46,067 nt of DNA from Oscillospiraceae bacterium (GTDB taxonomy: Bacteria > Bacillota > Clostridia > Oscillospirales > Oscillospiraceae). Of the stretch, positions 17,398 to 25,597 are shown piece after piece; position 1 is the stretch's first letter; the number at the start of each line of letters is the position of its first letter. The stretch covers positions 1-46,067 of the forward strand of contig SVKY01000012.1 of NCBI GenBank assembly GCA_015068235.1. Reading direction: 5' to 3'. Under the pieces are notes generated by a model, which made no database searches, was not told the origin of the DNA, and saw nothing but the letters and a program-made list of their open reading frames with translations. The position numbers and the translations under genes are program-made.

Positions 17398-18440
17398 AGC
17401 ACCTCACGCACGATCTGTGCCAGCTCCTCTTTGCTGCTCTGCCTGGGATTGGTGTTCATACAGGGATCCTTTGCCGCCGCATCACAAAGCTCCTGCATCC
17501 GGGAAAGAAGCTCCTCACGCCGGATACCTGCTTTGCTCAGCGTTTCAGGCAGCTCCAAGCTCCTGCGCAAGCGTTCGATGGCAAAAATCAGCCCTCTTGC
17601 ACCCGATAAGCCGCAACGCTTTGCCAGCATTTCATAGGCACTGACAGCTTGATGGCGCATCACGGTCGGAAGCAAGACCGCATTGAGCTTTCCATGCGCA
17701 ACGTGGAACATTCCTCCAAGCGCATGGGCAAGCGCATGACACACGCCCAAGCCTGCATTGTCAAAGGCAATACCAGCCATACTCGCAGCACAGTGAATCT
17801 CTCCCCGAACAGAAATATCCCCCCGATAAGACAGCGGCAATTTTTCCAACAGGATTGCGGCAGCGTGCATGGCAAGCGCATCTGAAAATACAGAAGCATT
17901 TTTTGCTGCAAGCGCCTCAATGCAATGCGCCAGCGCATCCATACCTGCATCAGCGATCAGGCTTTTGGGAAGTTTAGATAAAAGCTCAGGCTCCAAAATC
18001 GCAAGCGTGGGTCTTAATCTGTCCTCCACCAGCGGATGCTTGATGTTATCGTGCGTCAAAATCGCAAAGCTCGTAACCTCCGAGCCGGTTCCCGAGGTCG
18101 TGGGAATGGCGATCAAATCGACCTCCAAACCGCACATACTCAAAATCCCCTTGGCACAATCGATCGCACTGCCGCCGCCCAGCGCAATGATCGCCTCAGC
18201 TCCAAACGCCTGCATCATCGCAACCCCTTGCGCAATGAGCTTTAGCGGCGGATCGGGCTGCACCTGATCGAAGATCTGCACCTGTGCTTGTGTGCAGAGA
18301 GAAACGATTTTCTGCGCCATTGAGTTTTTGACAAAGAATGGATCTGTCACAAGCAAAATTTTTTGATAAGCAAGCGTTTTTAACTTATTTAGCGCATTGT
18401 CGGCAAAACATAATCGAGTTCGCAGCACAAATTCCTGCAT
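17394..18440 (-). CDS. eutG: Iron-dependent alcohol dehydrogenase EutG
   Basis: The 348-residue group III alcohol dehydrogenase has NAD-binding ALGGGSAIDCAKG, TTSGTGSEVTSFA and metal-site segments GMDALAHCIEA, GVCHALAHALGG and HGKLNAVLLP. It would reduce acetaldehyde to ethanol and regenerate NAD for EutE. At 348 residues it is somewhat shorter than enterobacterial EutG. The frame is open to 18557, but AAGAGGCG precedes the ATG at 18438-18440, which also aligns with the family start. It is the first gene of the operon. No EutV-type paired antiterminator hairpins were recognised in the 130-nt leader region. Confidence 0.92.
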   Translation of the reverse strand: MQEFVLRTRLCFADNALNKLKTLAYQKILLVTDPFFVKNSMAQKIVSLCTQAQVQIFDQVQPDPPLKLIAQGVAMMQAFGAEAIIALGGGSAIDCAKGILSMCGLEVDLIAIPTTSGTGSEVTSFAILTHDNIKHPLVEDRLRPTLAILEPELLSKLPKSLIADAGMDALAHCIEALAAKNASVFSDALAMHAAAILLEKLPLSYRGDISVRGEIHCAASMAGIAFDNAGLGVCHALAHALGGMFHVAHGKLNAVLLPTVMRHQAVSAYEMLAKRCGLSGARGLIFAIERLRRSLELPETLSKAGIRREELLSRMQELCDAAAKDPCMNTNPRQSSKEELAQIVREVL

Positions 18441-18520
18441 TTCATCGCCTCTTTTCCATGGTAGTCTGCCCCGAAAGCATAAAAAAATGTAAAGGATTTG
18501 AAAAATTTTGTATTTCTCGG

Positions 18521-18549
18521 TTGACATCGCACCGAAAATATGAAAAAAT
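18521..18549 (+). promoter_or_regulatory. Candidate promoter for the CFI-box protein gene
   Basis: A consensus TTGACA (18521-18526) is followed after 17 nt by AAAAAT (18544-18549), four of six matches to TATAAT. The leader would be very short, ending in AAAGGAG. No equally good promoter for the divergent eutG was found in this 130-nt gap. Confidence 0.4.
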
Positions 18550-18569
18550 AGCGGCAAAGGAGTGTGAAA

Positions 18570-19499
18570 ATGATGTCAGAATTTGTACACGGCAATTGTC
18601 CTCACTGCGGTAACGCTTTGCAGATCCCTGCGGATTTGGAGGAATTTGCCTGTTTATACTGCGGAAAACGCTGCCGCACCGAGGTCATGCTTGCCTTAAA
18701 CGTTGCAGATACCGATCAGTACACGAAGGAACGGGAGTATCTGAATGAACGACTTGTGAAGGCGGTCGTGAATTATCCCGATTACCATAAAAAAATCACG
18801 AAAAAAGACTTTTTTCGTGCATTTGAAACCTATGAAGCTGACAATGCCAAAATACTGGAGCATTTGGATGTTTGCGCACGTTTAGACCCCGACGGCAAGG
18901 AAAAATGTATCGAAAAGATCTGCACAGAGCTTTTGGATCACGTGGATGCACACCTGATGGGAGATGTCCGCTGGGCAAAAAAATCCAAGCGTGAGCAGTT
19001 GTTGTTCGAAACCCGTGTCGTTCTGGCGATTTTCCTGACGCCACTCGTGCGCAAGCGCAAGTTAGAGACCGCAGAGCTGTTCCGTGAGGAATTGAACCGT
19101 CAATGGCGCAAGCGTTATCCCACGCACAAGTGGACCCCCGGCGATTACGAGGTTTTGGCAGGCGGCTTCCGAAAGCGCAAGCTTTGCTTCATCACGACCG
19201 CAACCTGCCTGCACGAAGGAAAAAGCGACACCTGCGACGAGCTGCAGGCGTTCAGAGCCTTCCGTGACGGCTATCTGACTGCCCATGACGGAGCGGCGGA
19301 TATTGAGCGCTATTATGACATCGCTCCGTCGATCGTGACCTGCATCGACTTCTGTGATGACAGCAAGGCAGCATACGAGGAAATTCGCACAAAATGGCTC
19401 AATCCGTGCAGCCTTGCCTTGCAGGAAAACCGCTTAGAAGATTGCCGCATGATCTATACCAACATGGTGAACACCTTACAAAAAAAATATCTGCAATAA
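18570..19499 (+). CDS. Zinc-ribbon protein with C-terminal CFI-box domain
   Basis: The product of about 309 residues starts with a zinc ribbon (CPHCGNAL, then CLYCGKRC) and ends in a conserved segment beginning CFITTATCLHEG and continuing to LQAFRAFRDGYL. This is the signature of CFI-box C-terminal domains found in many uncharacterised Firmicute proteins. The middle is charged and mostly helical, with no membrane segment. AAAGGAG at 18556-18562 supports the ATG at 18570 (or 18573) rather than the GTG at 18564. It is divergent from the eut operon, shares its upstream gap, and has its own terminator. The function is unknown; the zinc ribbon suggests a binding or processing role. Confidence 0.85.
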   Translation: MMSEFVHGNCPHCGNALQIPADLEEFACLYCGKRCRTEVMLALNVADTDQYTKEREYLNERLVKAVVNYPDYHKKITKKDFFRAFETYEADNAKILEHLDVCARLDPDGKEKCIEKICTELLDHVDAHLMGDVRWAKKSKREQLLFETRVVLAIFLTPLVRKRKLETAELFREELNRQWRKRYPTHKWTPGDYEVLAGGFRKRKLCFITTATCLHEGKSDTCDELQAFRAFRDGYLTAHDGAADIERYYDIAPSIVTCIDFCDDSKAAYEEIRTKWLNPCSLALQENRLEDCRMIYTNMVNTLQKKYLQ

Positions 19500-19501
19500 A
19501 G

Positions 19502-19533
19502 AAAAACGGCGCAGTTTTTACTGCGCCGTTTTT
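19502..19533. terminator. Bidirectional terminator between convergent genes
   Basis: AAAAACGGCGCAG (19502-19514) pairs perfectly with CTGCGCCGTTTTT (19521-19533) around a short T/A loop, giving T-tracts on both strands. It serves the CFI-box gene on the plus strand and contains the stop codon of the minus-strand glycosyltransferase (19518-19520). Confidence 0.9.
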
Positions 19534-20441
19534 CCGCAAGTGTCCGCAACAATATAGCGCGGACGGTCTTTGATTTCTTCATAAATATTGCCGACATAAT
19601 AGCCGATGATACCCAAGCTGATCATGATCAGGCTGCCGATGAACAGCAACAGCACGATCACCGTTGTAAAGCCGCCAAGTGCAATGCCCATAAATTTCTG
19701 CACCACGGCGATAATTCCCATCACAATGGAAACTATAAGCGTAATCACACCCAAAAATGTGACGATATGCAACGGAAGCGCCGTAAAGGCGGTGATATTC
19801 GACAGCGCATATTTTATCAGTGACCAAGTGGACCACTTTGACACACCTGCCGCACGCTCCTGCACCTCATAAGATACTTCTCCGGTCTTGAATCCGACCC
19901 ACGATGACAGCGCACGGAAAAATGCACGCTTCTCACGCATGGTCAAGATCACATTAACCGCCTTGCGATCCAAAAGCTTAAAGTCCGATGCTCTGGACAT
20001 ATCGACCCTGGTCGCACGGCTGATGAGGGAATAAAACAGCTTTGTAAACATACGGTGGATCGCACTTTCTTTACCACGGTCGGACTTCACGCCCTCGATG
20101 ACCTCGTAGCCGTTTTCCCACATGCGGTACATTTCCACAAGCTTCTCAGGCGGATGCTGCAAATCGCAGTCGATGCAGGCAACGCAATCGCCCTGCGCAT
20201 GCTTGAGCCCTGCAAACATCGCTGCCTCCTTGCCGAAGTTTCTGGAAAAACGAACACCCCGCACACAGGGATCCGTTTGCGCACATTTGGAGATCTCATT
20301 CCATGTGTTGTCCTTCGAGCCATCGTCCACAAAGACCAGCTCATATGCGATTTTCGCCTCACGCAGAATCTCACCGATCCGTTTTGCCGCAAGTGAAAGC
20401 ATTTCCTGCTCGTTATATGCCGGAATCACAACAGAGAGCAT
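19518..20441 (-). CDS. GT2 family glycosyltransferase with two C-terminal membrane segments
   Basis: The 307-residue protein opens with MLSVVIPAYNEQEML and has FVDDGSKDNTW and CIDCDLQHPPE (DxD-type) in a DPM1/GtrB-like GT2 domain (about 1-220). Two hydrophobic helices follow (about 225-255 and 262-290) and a charged tail, EEIKDRPRYI. Such enzymes move a sugar from a nucleotide donor to a polyprenyl phosphate for later use in wall or lipid glycosylation. The sugar is unknown. AGGAGG 8 nt upstream fixes the ATG at 20439-20441; a frame extending to 20492 is not needed. It is a single-gene unit with its own promoter and terminator. Confidence 0.92.
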   Translation of the reverse strand: MLSVVIPAYNEQEMLSLAAKRIGEILREAKIAYELVFVDDGSKDNTWNEISKCAQTDPCVRGVRFSRNFGKEAAMFAGLKHAQGDCVACIDCDLQHPPEKLVEMYRMWENGYEVIEGVKSDRGKESAIHRMFTKLFYSLISRATRVDMSRASDFKLLDRKAVNVILTMREKRAFFRALSSWVGFKTGEVSYEVQERAAGVSKWSTWSLIKYALSNITAFTALPLHIVTFLGVITLIVSIVMGIIAVVQKFMGIALGGFTTVIVLLLFIGSLIMISLGIIGYYVGNIYEEIKDRPRYIVADTCGKTAQ

Positions 20442-20463
20442 TTTCGGCACCTCCTTTTGTTTT

Positions 20464-20492
20464 ATTCTAACCGCACTTTCATAATTTGTCAA
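20464..20492 (-). promoter_or_regulatory. Promoter of the GT2 gene
   Basis: On the minus strand a perfect TTGACA (20487-20492) and TAGAAT (20464-20469) are separated by 17 nt. The leader to the ATG is about 15-20 nt and carries AGGAGG. Confidence 0.8.
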
Positions 20493-20500
20493 TCTTTTGA

Positions 20501-20529
20501 TTGTTCTTCCGCAAAAATCGTGGTATACT
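20501..20529 (+). promoter_or_regulatory. Promoter reading toward the asparaginase operon
   Basis: TTGTTC (20501-20506) and TATACT (20524-20529) are spaced by 17 nt on the plus strand, immediately upstream of repeat copy B. If used, transcription crosses the whole repeat before reaching the asparaginase start at 20875. It is back-to-back with the promoter of the GT2 gene. Confidence 0.6.
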
Positions 20530-20547
20530 ATATAAAACGCTTTTTCT

Positions 20548-20833
20548 AAATTCCGATTTATCGTTGAGAATAAAGAGTAATGATGAAGGATGAAAAAATA
20601 GTTGCACTTTCGTAATTTGTCATACTGAAGGAGCGTAGCGACCGAAGAATCTTAGCGAGAGTAACAAAATTGTAAAATTGAAATACTGCCAGCAAGATTC
20701 TTCACTGCGCTCATGCCTGCCGCAGCAGGCTCTTAGCATTCGGTAGAATGACACTCAAACGCATTGACCGATTGATTGATACTCCTTCATCATTCATCTT
20801 TACTCATTCATCCTGCTCGATAAATCGGATTAT
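20548..20833 (+). repeat. Repeat copy B: inverted-end element with a third type of core, upstream of asparaginase
   Basis: The left end is AAATTCCGATTTATCG (20548-20563) and the right end is CGATAAATCGGA followed by a diverged tail (20818-20833). Between them lie nested partial inverted repeats: AATGATGAAGGA against TCCTTCATCATT, TGTCAT against ATGACA, and GAAGAATCTT against AAGATTCTTC. The core carries the GACCGAAGAATCTTAGCGAG module also seen in copy E at the window end. It has no coding potential. It fills most of the 433-nt gap between the GT2 and asparaginase genes. Confidence 0.85.
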
Positions 20834-20874
20834 ATCGAACATTTCATTTGCATTTCAATCACCGGAGGTCGTCT

Positions 20875-21882
20875 ATGAAGAAGGTTCTCATGCTCGGCAC
20901 CGGCGGCACTATTGCCTCCGGCAAGACCGACAGCGGTCTGACGCCGATTTTGACAAGCGCCGAGCTGGTAGCGCAGGTGCCTGATATTTCGGATATTTGC
21001 GATGTGGATTGCATTCAGCTTTTTTCGATCGATTCTACGAATATCACGCCCTCGCATTGGCTGACGATCGCTGAGGCGATCTGTGAAAATTTTGACCGTT
21101 ACGATGGCTTCGTGATCGCACACGGCACAGACACGATGGCTTATACTGCTGCCGCATTGTCGTATTTGATTCAGTTTTCTCCGAAGCCCATTATTTTAAC
21201 GGGAGCACAGAAGCCCATTCTGTTTGAAAATACCGATTCCAAAACCAACCTTGCCGATGCCTTCCGAGTCGCCGTTTCAGAGCTATGCGGTGTGATGATC
21301 GTCTTTAACGGACGGGTCATTCTGGGCACAAGAGCAAGAAAAACCAGAACCACCAGCTTCCAAGCATTTTCGAGCATCAACTATCCCCTGCTTGCCGTGG
21401 TGCAAAACGGTTTCTTGATGGAATATATTCGCCCGACGAGTCTGCCGAAACCACAATTTTATCACGCACTGAATCCAAAAATCGGGTTAATGAAGATGAT
21501 CCCCGGCGCAGATTTCGGACTTTTGTCCTACCTGATCGAGCACAACGACGCTGTGATCATCGAAAGCTACGGTGTCGGCGGTCTTCCGTCCTATCAGGGA
21601 AGCGGCTTCTTTGATGTGATCCGCACAGCCATTGACAACGGAAAGACCATCGTCATGACCACGCAGGTGCAAAACGAGGGCAGCAATTTGGCTGTGTATG
21701 ATGTCGGATTCCATCTTAAAAATCATTTGCAGCTTTTAGAAGCCTATGACATGACCACAGAGGCTGCCCTTGCCAAGCTGATGTGGATCTTGGCGCAGAC
21801 CGATCAGACAAGCGAAATTCGCCGTCTGTTCTGCACGCCCATTGCGCATGACCTGCTGTTTTTGAAAGAGGAAGTGCGATGA
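20875..21882 (+). CDS. ansA: Type I (cytoplasmic) L-asparaginase
   Basis: The 335-residue product has both asparaginase signatures: LGTGGTIAS with catalytic Thr near residue 12 and VIAHGTDTMAYTA near residue 85. It hydrolyses L-asparagine to aspartate and ammonia. It has no signal peptide, which fits the cytoplasmic type. GGAGG precedes the ATG at 20875; the frame is open upstream to 20848, but the extra residues come from sequence next to repeat copy B. Its stop overlaps the next start by 4 nt, so it heads a coupled operon. Confidence 0.95.
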   Translation: MKKVLMLGTGGTIASGKTDSGLTPILTSAELVAQVPDISDICDVDCIQLFSIDSTNITPSHWLTIAEAICENFDRYDGFVIAHGTDTMAYTAAALSYLIQFSPKPIILTGAQKPILFENTDSKTNLADAFRVAVSELCGVMIVFNGRVILGTRARKTRTTSFQAFSSINYPLLAVVQNGFLMEYIRPTSLPKPQFYHALNPKIGLMKMIPGADFGLLSYLIEHNDAVIIESYGVGGLPSYQGSGFFDVIRTAIDNGKTIVMTTQVQNEGSNLAVYDVGFHLKNHLQLLEAYDMTTEAALAKLMWILAQTDQTSEIRRLFCTPIAHDLLFLKEEVR

Positions 21883-22406
21883 AGGAATTGGAATTCTTTC
21901 TTGCGCAGCTTCCGATTGCGCAGTATGTTTTTTTCAAAACGGACGAGCTGACATTTTCCGATCGAGTGCGTAAAATTTGTGAGGAGGAATGTCCACGCTA
22001 CGCAAAAAGCTGGGCATGTCCTCCGGGTGTCGGCTCTGTCGAAGCATGCAAGGCAAAATGCCTTTCCTATCCCGAGGGCTTAATGCTTCTGACCCTGACC
22101 GAAGTCGATGATATTTCCGACATGGAACAAACGCTTGCCACTCGTACGCCACATGAAAAGCTGACCCATCAGGTCGCTGAAAAAATGCGCTCACTCGGCT
22201 TCGAGGTATACGGCCTGTCCACCGAATCGTGCGCACTGTGCCAAAGGTGTACATATCCGCATGCACCGTGCAAAAGATCAGAGCAGATGTTTCCGTGCGT
22301 GGAAAGCCACGGAATTTTGATCACAGCACTATTAGAACGATACAATATTGACTACCTCTACGGCAATCAGGTCGTCACATGGGTGTCTTTATTGTTATAC
22401 AAGTAA
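21879..22406 (+). CDS. DUF2284-type Cys-rich predicted metal-binding protein
   Basis: The 175-residue protein has Cys clusters typical of DUF2284: CEEECPRYAKSWACPPGVGS near residue 33, CKAKC, then CALCQRCTYPHAPC near residue 117 and a late CVESHG. At least nine cysteines are suitably spaced for Fe-S or zinc binding. The biochemical role is not established. It overlaps asparaginase by ATGA and is followed 9 nt later by the copper ATPase. A link to metal handling is possible, but it is inferred only from neighbourhood and cysteines. Confidence 0.85.
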   Translation: MKELEFFLAQLPIAQYVFFKTDELTFSDRVRKICEEECPRYAKSWACPPGVGSVEACKAKCLSYPEGLMLLTLTEVDDISDMEQTLATRTPHEKLTHQVAEKMRSLGFEVYGLSTESCALCQRCTYPHAPCKRSEQMFPCVESHGILITALLERYNIDYLYGNQVVTWVSLLLYK

Positions 22407-22415
22407 GGAGGAATT

Positions 22416-24887
22416 ATGGAACAATACAGCGTCAGCGGCATGAGCTGTGCTGCCTGCAGCGCAAGAGTCGAAAAAGCTGTCAACGCCGTTTCGGGAGTCA
22501 CGAGCTGTTCGGTCAGCTTGCTCACGCACTCCATGGGTGTCGAAGGCACTGCTTCGTCGCAGGCGATCATCGATGCCGTTGTCAAGGCAGGCTACGGTGC
22601 CAAATTAAAGGGTGCGGAAAAAGAGCCTGAAAATGATATGCTTGCAGATCGTGAAACTCCCGTTTTGAAGCGCAGGCTGTTTGCCTCGCTGGGATTTTTG
22701 GCGGTTTTGATGTACATTTCCATGGGGCACGTCATGTGGGGCTTTCCACTGCCAAGCTTTTTTGAAGGCAATCCCATCGCAATCGCTTTGGCACAAATGC
22801 TTCTGACGATCATCGTGATGGTGATCAATCAAAAGTTTTTTACAAGCGGCTTTACCGCCCTGCTGCACCGTTCACCGAATATGGATACACTGGTTGCACT
22901 CGGTTCCGCTGCAGCATTTGTCTACAGCACAGCCGCTCTCTTCGCCATGACCACAGGTCACAGCGAGCATTGGCTGCATGAGCTGTATTTTGAATCTGCC
23001 GCCATGATTTTGACCCTGATCACCGTCGGCAAGATGTTAGAGGCACGCTCGAAGGGCAAGACCACCGATGCGCTAAAGGGCTTGATGAAGCTTGCACCCA
23101 AAACGGCAACCGTCCTGCGTGACGGTCAGGAACAGACCGTTTCCATTGCGCAGGTCAAAAAAGGTGATATTTTCCTCGTTCGCCCGGGAGAAAACATCCC
23201 CGTCGATGGCATTGTTTTAGACGGCGCAAGCGCTGTCAATGAAGCCGCCTTGACCGGTGAAAGCATCCCTGTGGACAAAGGCATCGGTGACAGCGTTTGT
23301 GCTGCCACATTGAATCAATCCGGCTTCTTAAAATGTGAAGCGACCCGAGTCGGTGAGGATACCACGCTCTCGCAGATCATCAAAATGGTCACAGATGCCG
23401 CCGCAACCAAAGCCCCGATCGCCAAAATTGCAGACAAGGTTTCGGGCGTTTTCGTGCCGATCGTCATCGGCATTGCCTTGATCACCCTTGCCATTTGGCT
23501 CATTGTCGGTCAGAGCTTCGGCTACGCTTTGGCAAGAGCCATTTCCGTCTTGGTTATCAGCTGTCCGTGTGCGCTGGGTCTTGCAACTCCGGTCGCCATC
23601 ATGGTCGGAAGCGGCATGGGCGCAGAAAACGGCATCTTGTTCAAAACTGCCGCATCTTTAGAGCAGGCAGGTCGAGTTGATACTGTCGTGCTCGACAAAA
23701 CGGGAACGATCACCGCAGGCGTCCCTACTGTGACGGACATCATCAGCTCCGATGAAGCATATCTTTTACAAATGGCTTACGCTTTGGAGCATCTGAGTGA
23801 GCATCCCTTGGCACGAGCGATCTGCTCCCTCGCCGAGCAACGCAGGCTACAGGCAAAAGAGGTTACGGACTTTCAAGCCCTGAGCGGAAACGGTCTAAGC
23901 GCAAAGCTATACGGAAAGCTACTGTTGGGCGGCAATGCACGTTTTATTTCTCAGCACATTACAATTGATGCCTCTCTTCTTGCGCAAGCCGATGCGCTCG
24001 CCTCTGAAGGCAAAACACCGCTGTTTTTCGCCCTTGACGGTCGTCTTTTGGGCATCATCGCCGTTGCCGACGTCATCAAAGAGGATTCGCCACAGGCAAT
24101 TCATGAGCTTCAAGGCATGGGAATCCGAGTGGTCATGCTCACAGGCGATAACGAGAAAACCGCCAACGCCATCGGCAAGCAGGCAGGCGTTGACGAGGTC
24201 ATTGCAGGCGTACTTCCCGACGGAAAAGCTCGTGTTGTGCAGACGCTTCGCAACGAAGGCTGCGTCGCCATGGTCGGTGACGGCATCAACGATGCACCTG
24301 CCTTGACATGCGCAGATGTCGGCATCGCCATCGGTGCAGGCACCGATGTTGCCATCGATGCTGCCGAGATCGTTTTGATGAAAAGCCGTTTGAGCGATGT
24401 CTGCGCCGCCATTCGCTTAAGTCGTGCAACTCTTAGAAGCATTCACCAAAATCTGTTTTGGGCATTTATCTATAACACCCTTGGCATTCCCCTTGCCGCA
24501 GGCGCTTTCATCGCCCTGCTCGGCTGGGAAATGAATCCCATGTTCGGCGCAGCCGCTATGAGTCTTTCCAGCTTTTGCGTTGTGACAAACGCGCTGCGCT
24601 TAAACCTGCTGAAAATTTATGATTCCAAGCACGATAAAAAACGTCGAAAAAAACAATCAAAAAAGGAGATCAAAACCATGAAAAAAACCATCGAAATCAA
24701 GGGCATGATGTGCCCGCACTGTGAAGCCACCGTGAAGAAGGCTTTGGAAGCCCTCGTAGAAGTATCCTCTGCCGATGTCAGCCACGCAGACGGCATTGCC
24801 GTTGTCACGCTGAATGCTGAGATCGCAGACGACATTCTTCGTTCGACCGTGGAGGCGAAAGACTTCACCGTCACCGCAATTTCCTAA
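22416..24887 (+). CDS. copA: Copper-exporting P1B-type ATPase CopA with fused C-terminal CopZ domain
   Basis: The 823-residue protein has an N-terminal heavy-metal domain with GMSCAACSAR, eight predicted membrane helices, the CPC metal site at residues 383-385, phosphorylation Asp427 in DKTGT, an EHLSEHPLARA motif (HP), GDGINDAPAL, and YN and MSLSS motifs in the last helices. These mark the Cu(I) subtype that exports copper from the cytoplasm. After the last membrane helix come a Lys/Arg-rich linker (KHDKKRRKKQSKK) and a second heavy-metal domain, KGMMCPHCEAT, from about 755. Most CopA proteins lack a C-terminal domain of this kind. AAGGAGG lies 6 nt before the ATG. It runs directly into tcdA (TAATG). 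Confidence 0.96.
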   Translation: MEQYSVSGMSCAACSARVEKAVNAVSGVTSCSVSLLTHSMGVEGTASSQAIIDAVVKAGYGAKLKGAEKEPENDMLADRETPVLKRRLFASLGFLAVLMYISMGHVMWGFPLPSFFEGNPIAIALAQMLLTIIVMVINQKFFTSGFTALLHRSPNMDTLVALGSAAAFVYSTAALFAMTTGHSEHWLHELYFESAAMILTLITVGKMLEARSKGKTTDALKGLMKLAPKTATVLRDGQEQTVSIAQVKKGDIFLVRPGENIPVDGIVLDGASAVNEAALTGESIPVDKGIGDSVCAATLNQSGFLKCEATRVGEDTTLSQIIKMVTDAAATKAPIAKIADKVSGVFVPIVIGIALITLAIWLIVGQSFGYALARAISVLVISCPCALGLATPVAIMVGSGMGAENGILFKTAASLEQAGRVDTVVLDKTGTITAGVPTVTDIISSDEAYLLQMAYALEHLSEHPLARAICSLAEQRRLQAKEVTDFQALSGNGLSAKLYGKLLLGGNARFISQHITIDASLLAQADALASEGKTPLFFALDGRLLGIIAVADVIKEDSPQAIHELQGMGIRVVMLTGDNEKTANAIGKQAGVDEVIAGVLPDGKARVVQTLRNEGCVAMVGDGINDAPALTCADVGIAIGAGTDVAIDAAEIVLMKSRLSDVCAAIRLSRATLRSIHQNLFWAFIYNTLGIPLAAGAFIALLGWEMNPMFGAAAMSLSSFCVVTNALRLNLLKIYDSKHDKKRRKKQSKKEIKTMKKTIEIKGMMCPHCEATVKKALEALVEVSSADVSHADGIAVVTLNAEIADDILRSTVEAKDFTVTAIS
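24678..24887 (+). CDS. copZ: Nested in-frame CopZ-like copper chaperone (internal start within copA)
   Basis: An ATG at 24678, in frame with copA, is preceded by AAAAAGGAGATCAAAACC, a near-ideal ribosome binding site. Initiation there gives a 69-residue protein, MKKTIEIKGMMCPHCEAT onward, the normal size and sequence type of CopZ. The Lys-rich stretch upstream is encoded by the A-rich DNA that also forms this site, which suggests copZ was once separate and lost the intervening copA stop codon. Both the fusion and the free chaperone may be made from one mRNA. Free production is inferred, not shown. Confidence 0.7.
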   Translation: MKKTIEIKGMMCPHCEATVKKALEALVEVSSADVSHADGIAVVTLNAEIADDILRSTVEAKDFTVTAIS

Positions 24888-25597
24888 TGCTGCATCCGTT
24901 TTCAAGAACAGAGCTTCTTCTCGGTGAAGAAGCTCTGAAACGGCTTTCGCAATCTCGTGTGGCAGTGTTCGGGCTCGGCGGTGTCGGCGGCTACGCCGTG
25001 GAAGCCTTGGCGCGAAGCGGCATCGGCACCTTGGATCTGATCGATCACGATACGATCTCCATGACCAACATCAACCGTCAGATCCTTGCCACACACGACA
25101 CCGTAGGTCAGAGCAAGGCTCTCGTTGCTGCGCAGCGTGTCAAGCAGATCAACCCCAACGCCACAGTCCATGCGTATACGGTGTTTTATACGCCCGAAAC
25201 GCAAGATCAGTTTGATTTTCGAAATTATGATTATATCATTGATGCCATTGACACCGTAACTGGCAAGCTTGCACTTGTGATCAATGCGCAGAGCGCAAAT
25301 ACACCGATCATCAGCTCCATGGGGACGGGAAACAAGCTTGATCCAACCGCTTTTGAAGTGGCAGATATCTCTAAAACCTCGTTTTGTCCGCTTGCTCGCA
25401 TCATGCGCAAAGAGCTAAAGCGCCGTGGCATCGAGCATCTCAAGGTCGTTTATTCCAAGGAAGAACCACTCACTCCCTCGCAAAGCCTGCAAGAAGAGAC
25501 CCCCGGACGCAGACAGCTTCCGGGCAGTGTTGCGTTCGTTCCAAGCGTTGCAGGCTTGATCATCGCAGGAGAAGTTATAAAGGATCTGATCAAATGA
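24887..25597 (+). CDS. tcdA: tRNA threonylcarbamoyladenosine dehydratase TcdA
   Basis: This 236-residue E1-like (ThiF/MoeB) enzyme has [19 protein letters not shown] (nucleotide loop), [13 protein letters not shown] and [12 protein letters not shown], the TcdA pattern. It cyclises t6A37 of tRNA using ATP. The terminal segment [20 protein letters not shown] is also typical of TcdA. The start overlaps the copA stop (TAATG) and the stop overlaps the cysK start (ATGA). Confidence 0.93.
   Translation: MLHPFSRTELLLGEEALKRLSQSRVAVFGLGGVGGYAVEALARSGIGTLDLIDHDTISMTNINRQILATHDTVGQSKALVAAQRVKQINPNATVHAYTVFYTPETQDQFDFRNYDYIIDAIDTVTGKLALVINAQSANTPIISSMGTGNKLDPTAFEVADISKTSFCPLARIMRKELKRRGIEHLKVVYSKEEPLTPSQSLQEETPGRRQLPGSVAFVPSVAGLIIAGEVIKDLIK

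Noticed and set aside
18441-18569. EutV-type antiterminator site or cobalamin riboswitch in the eutG upstream region
   Set aside because: The 129-nt gap shows no paired hairpins with the expected loops and is too short for a B12 riboswitch.
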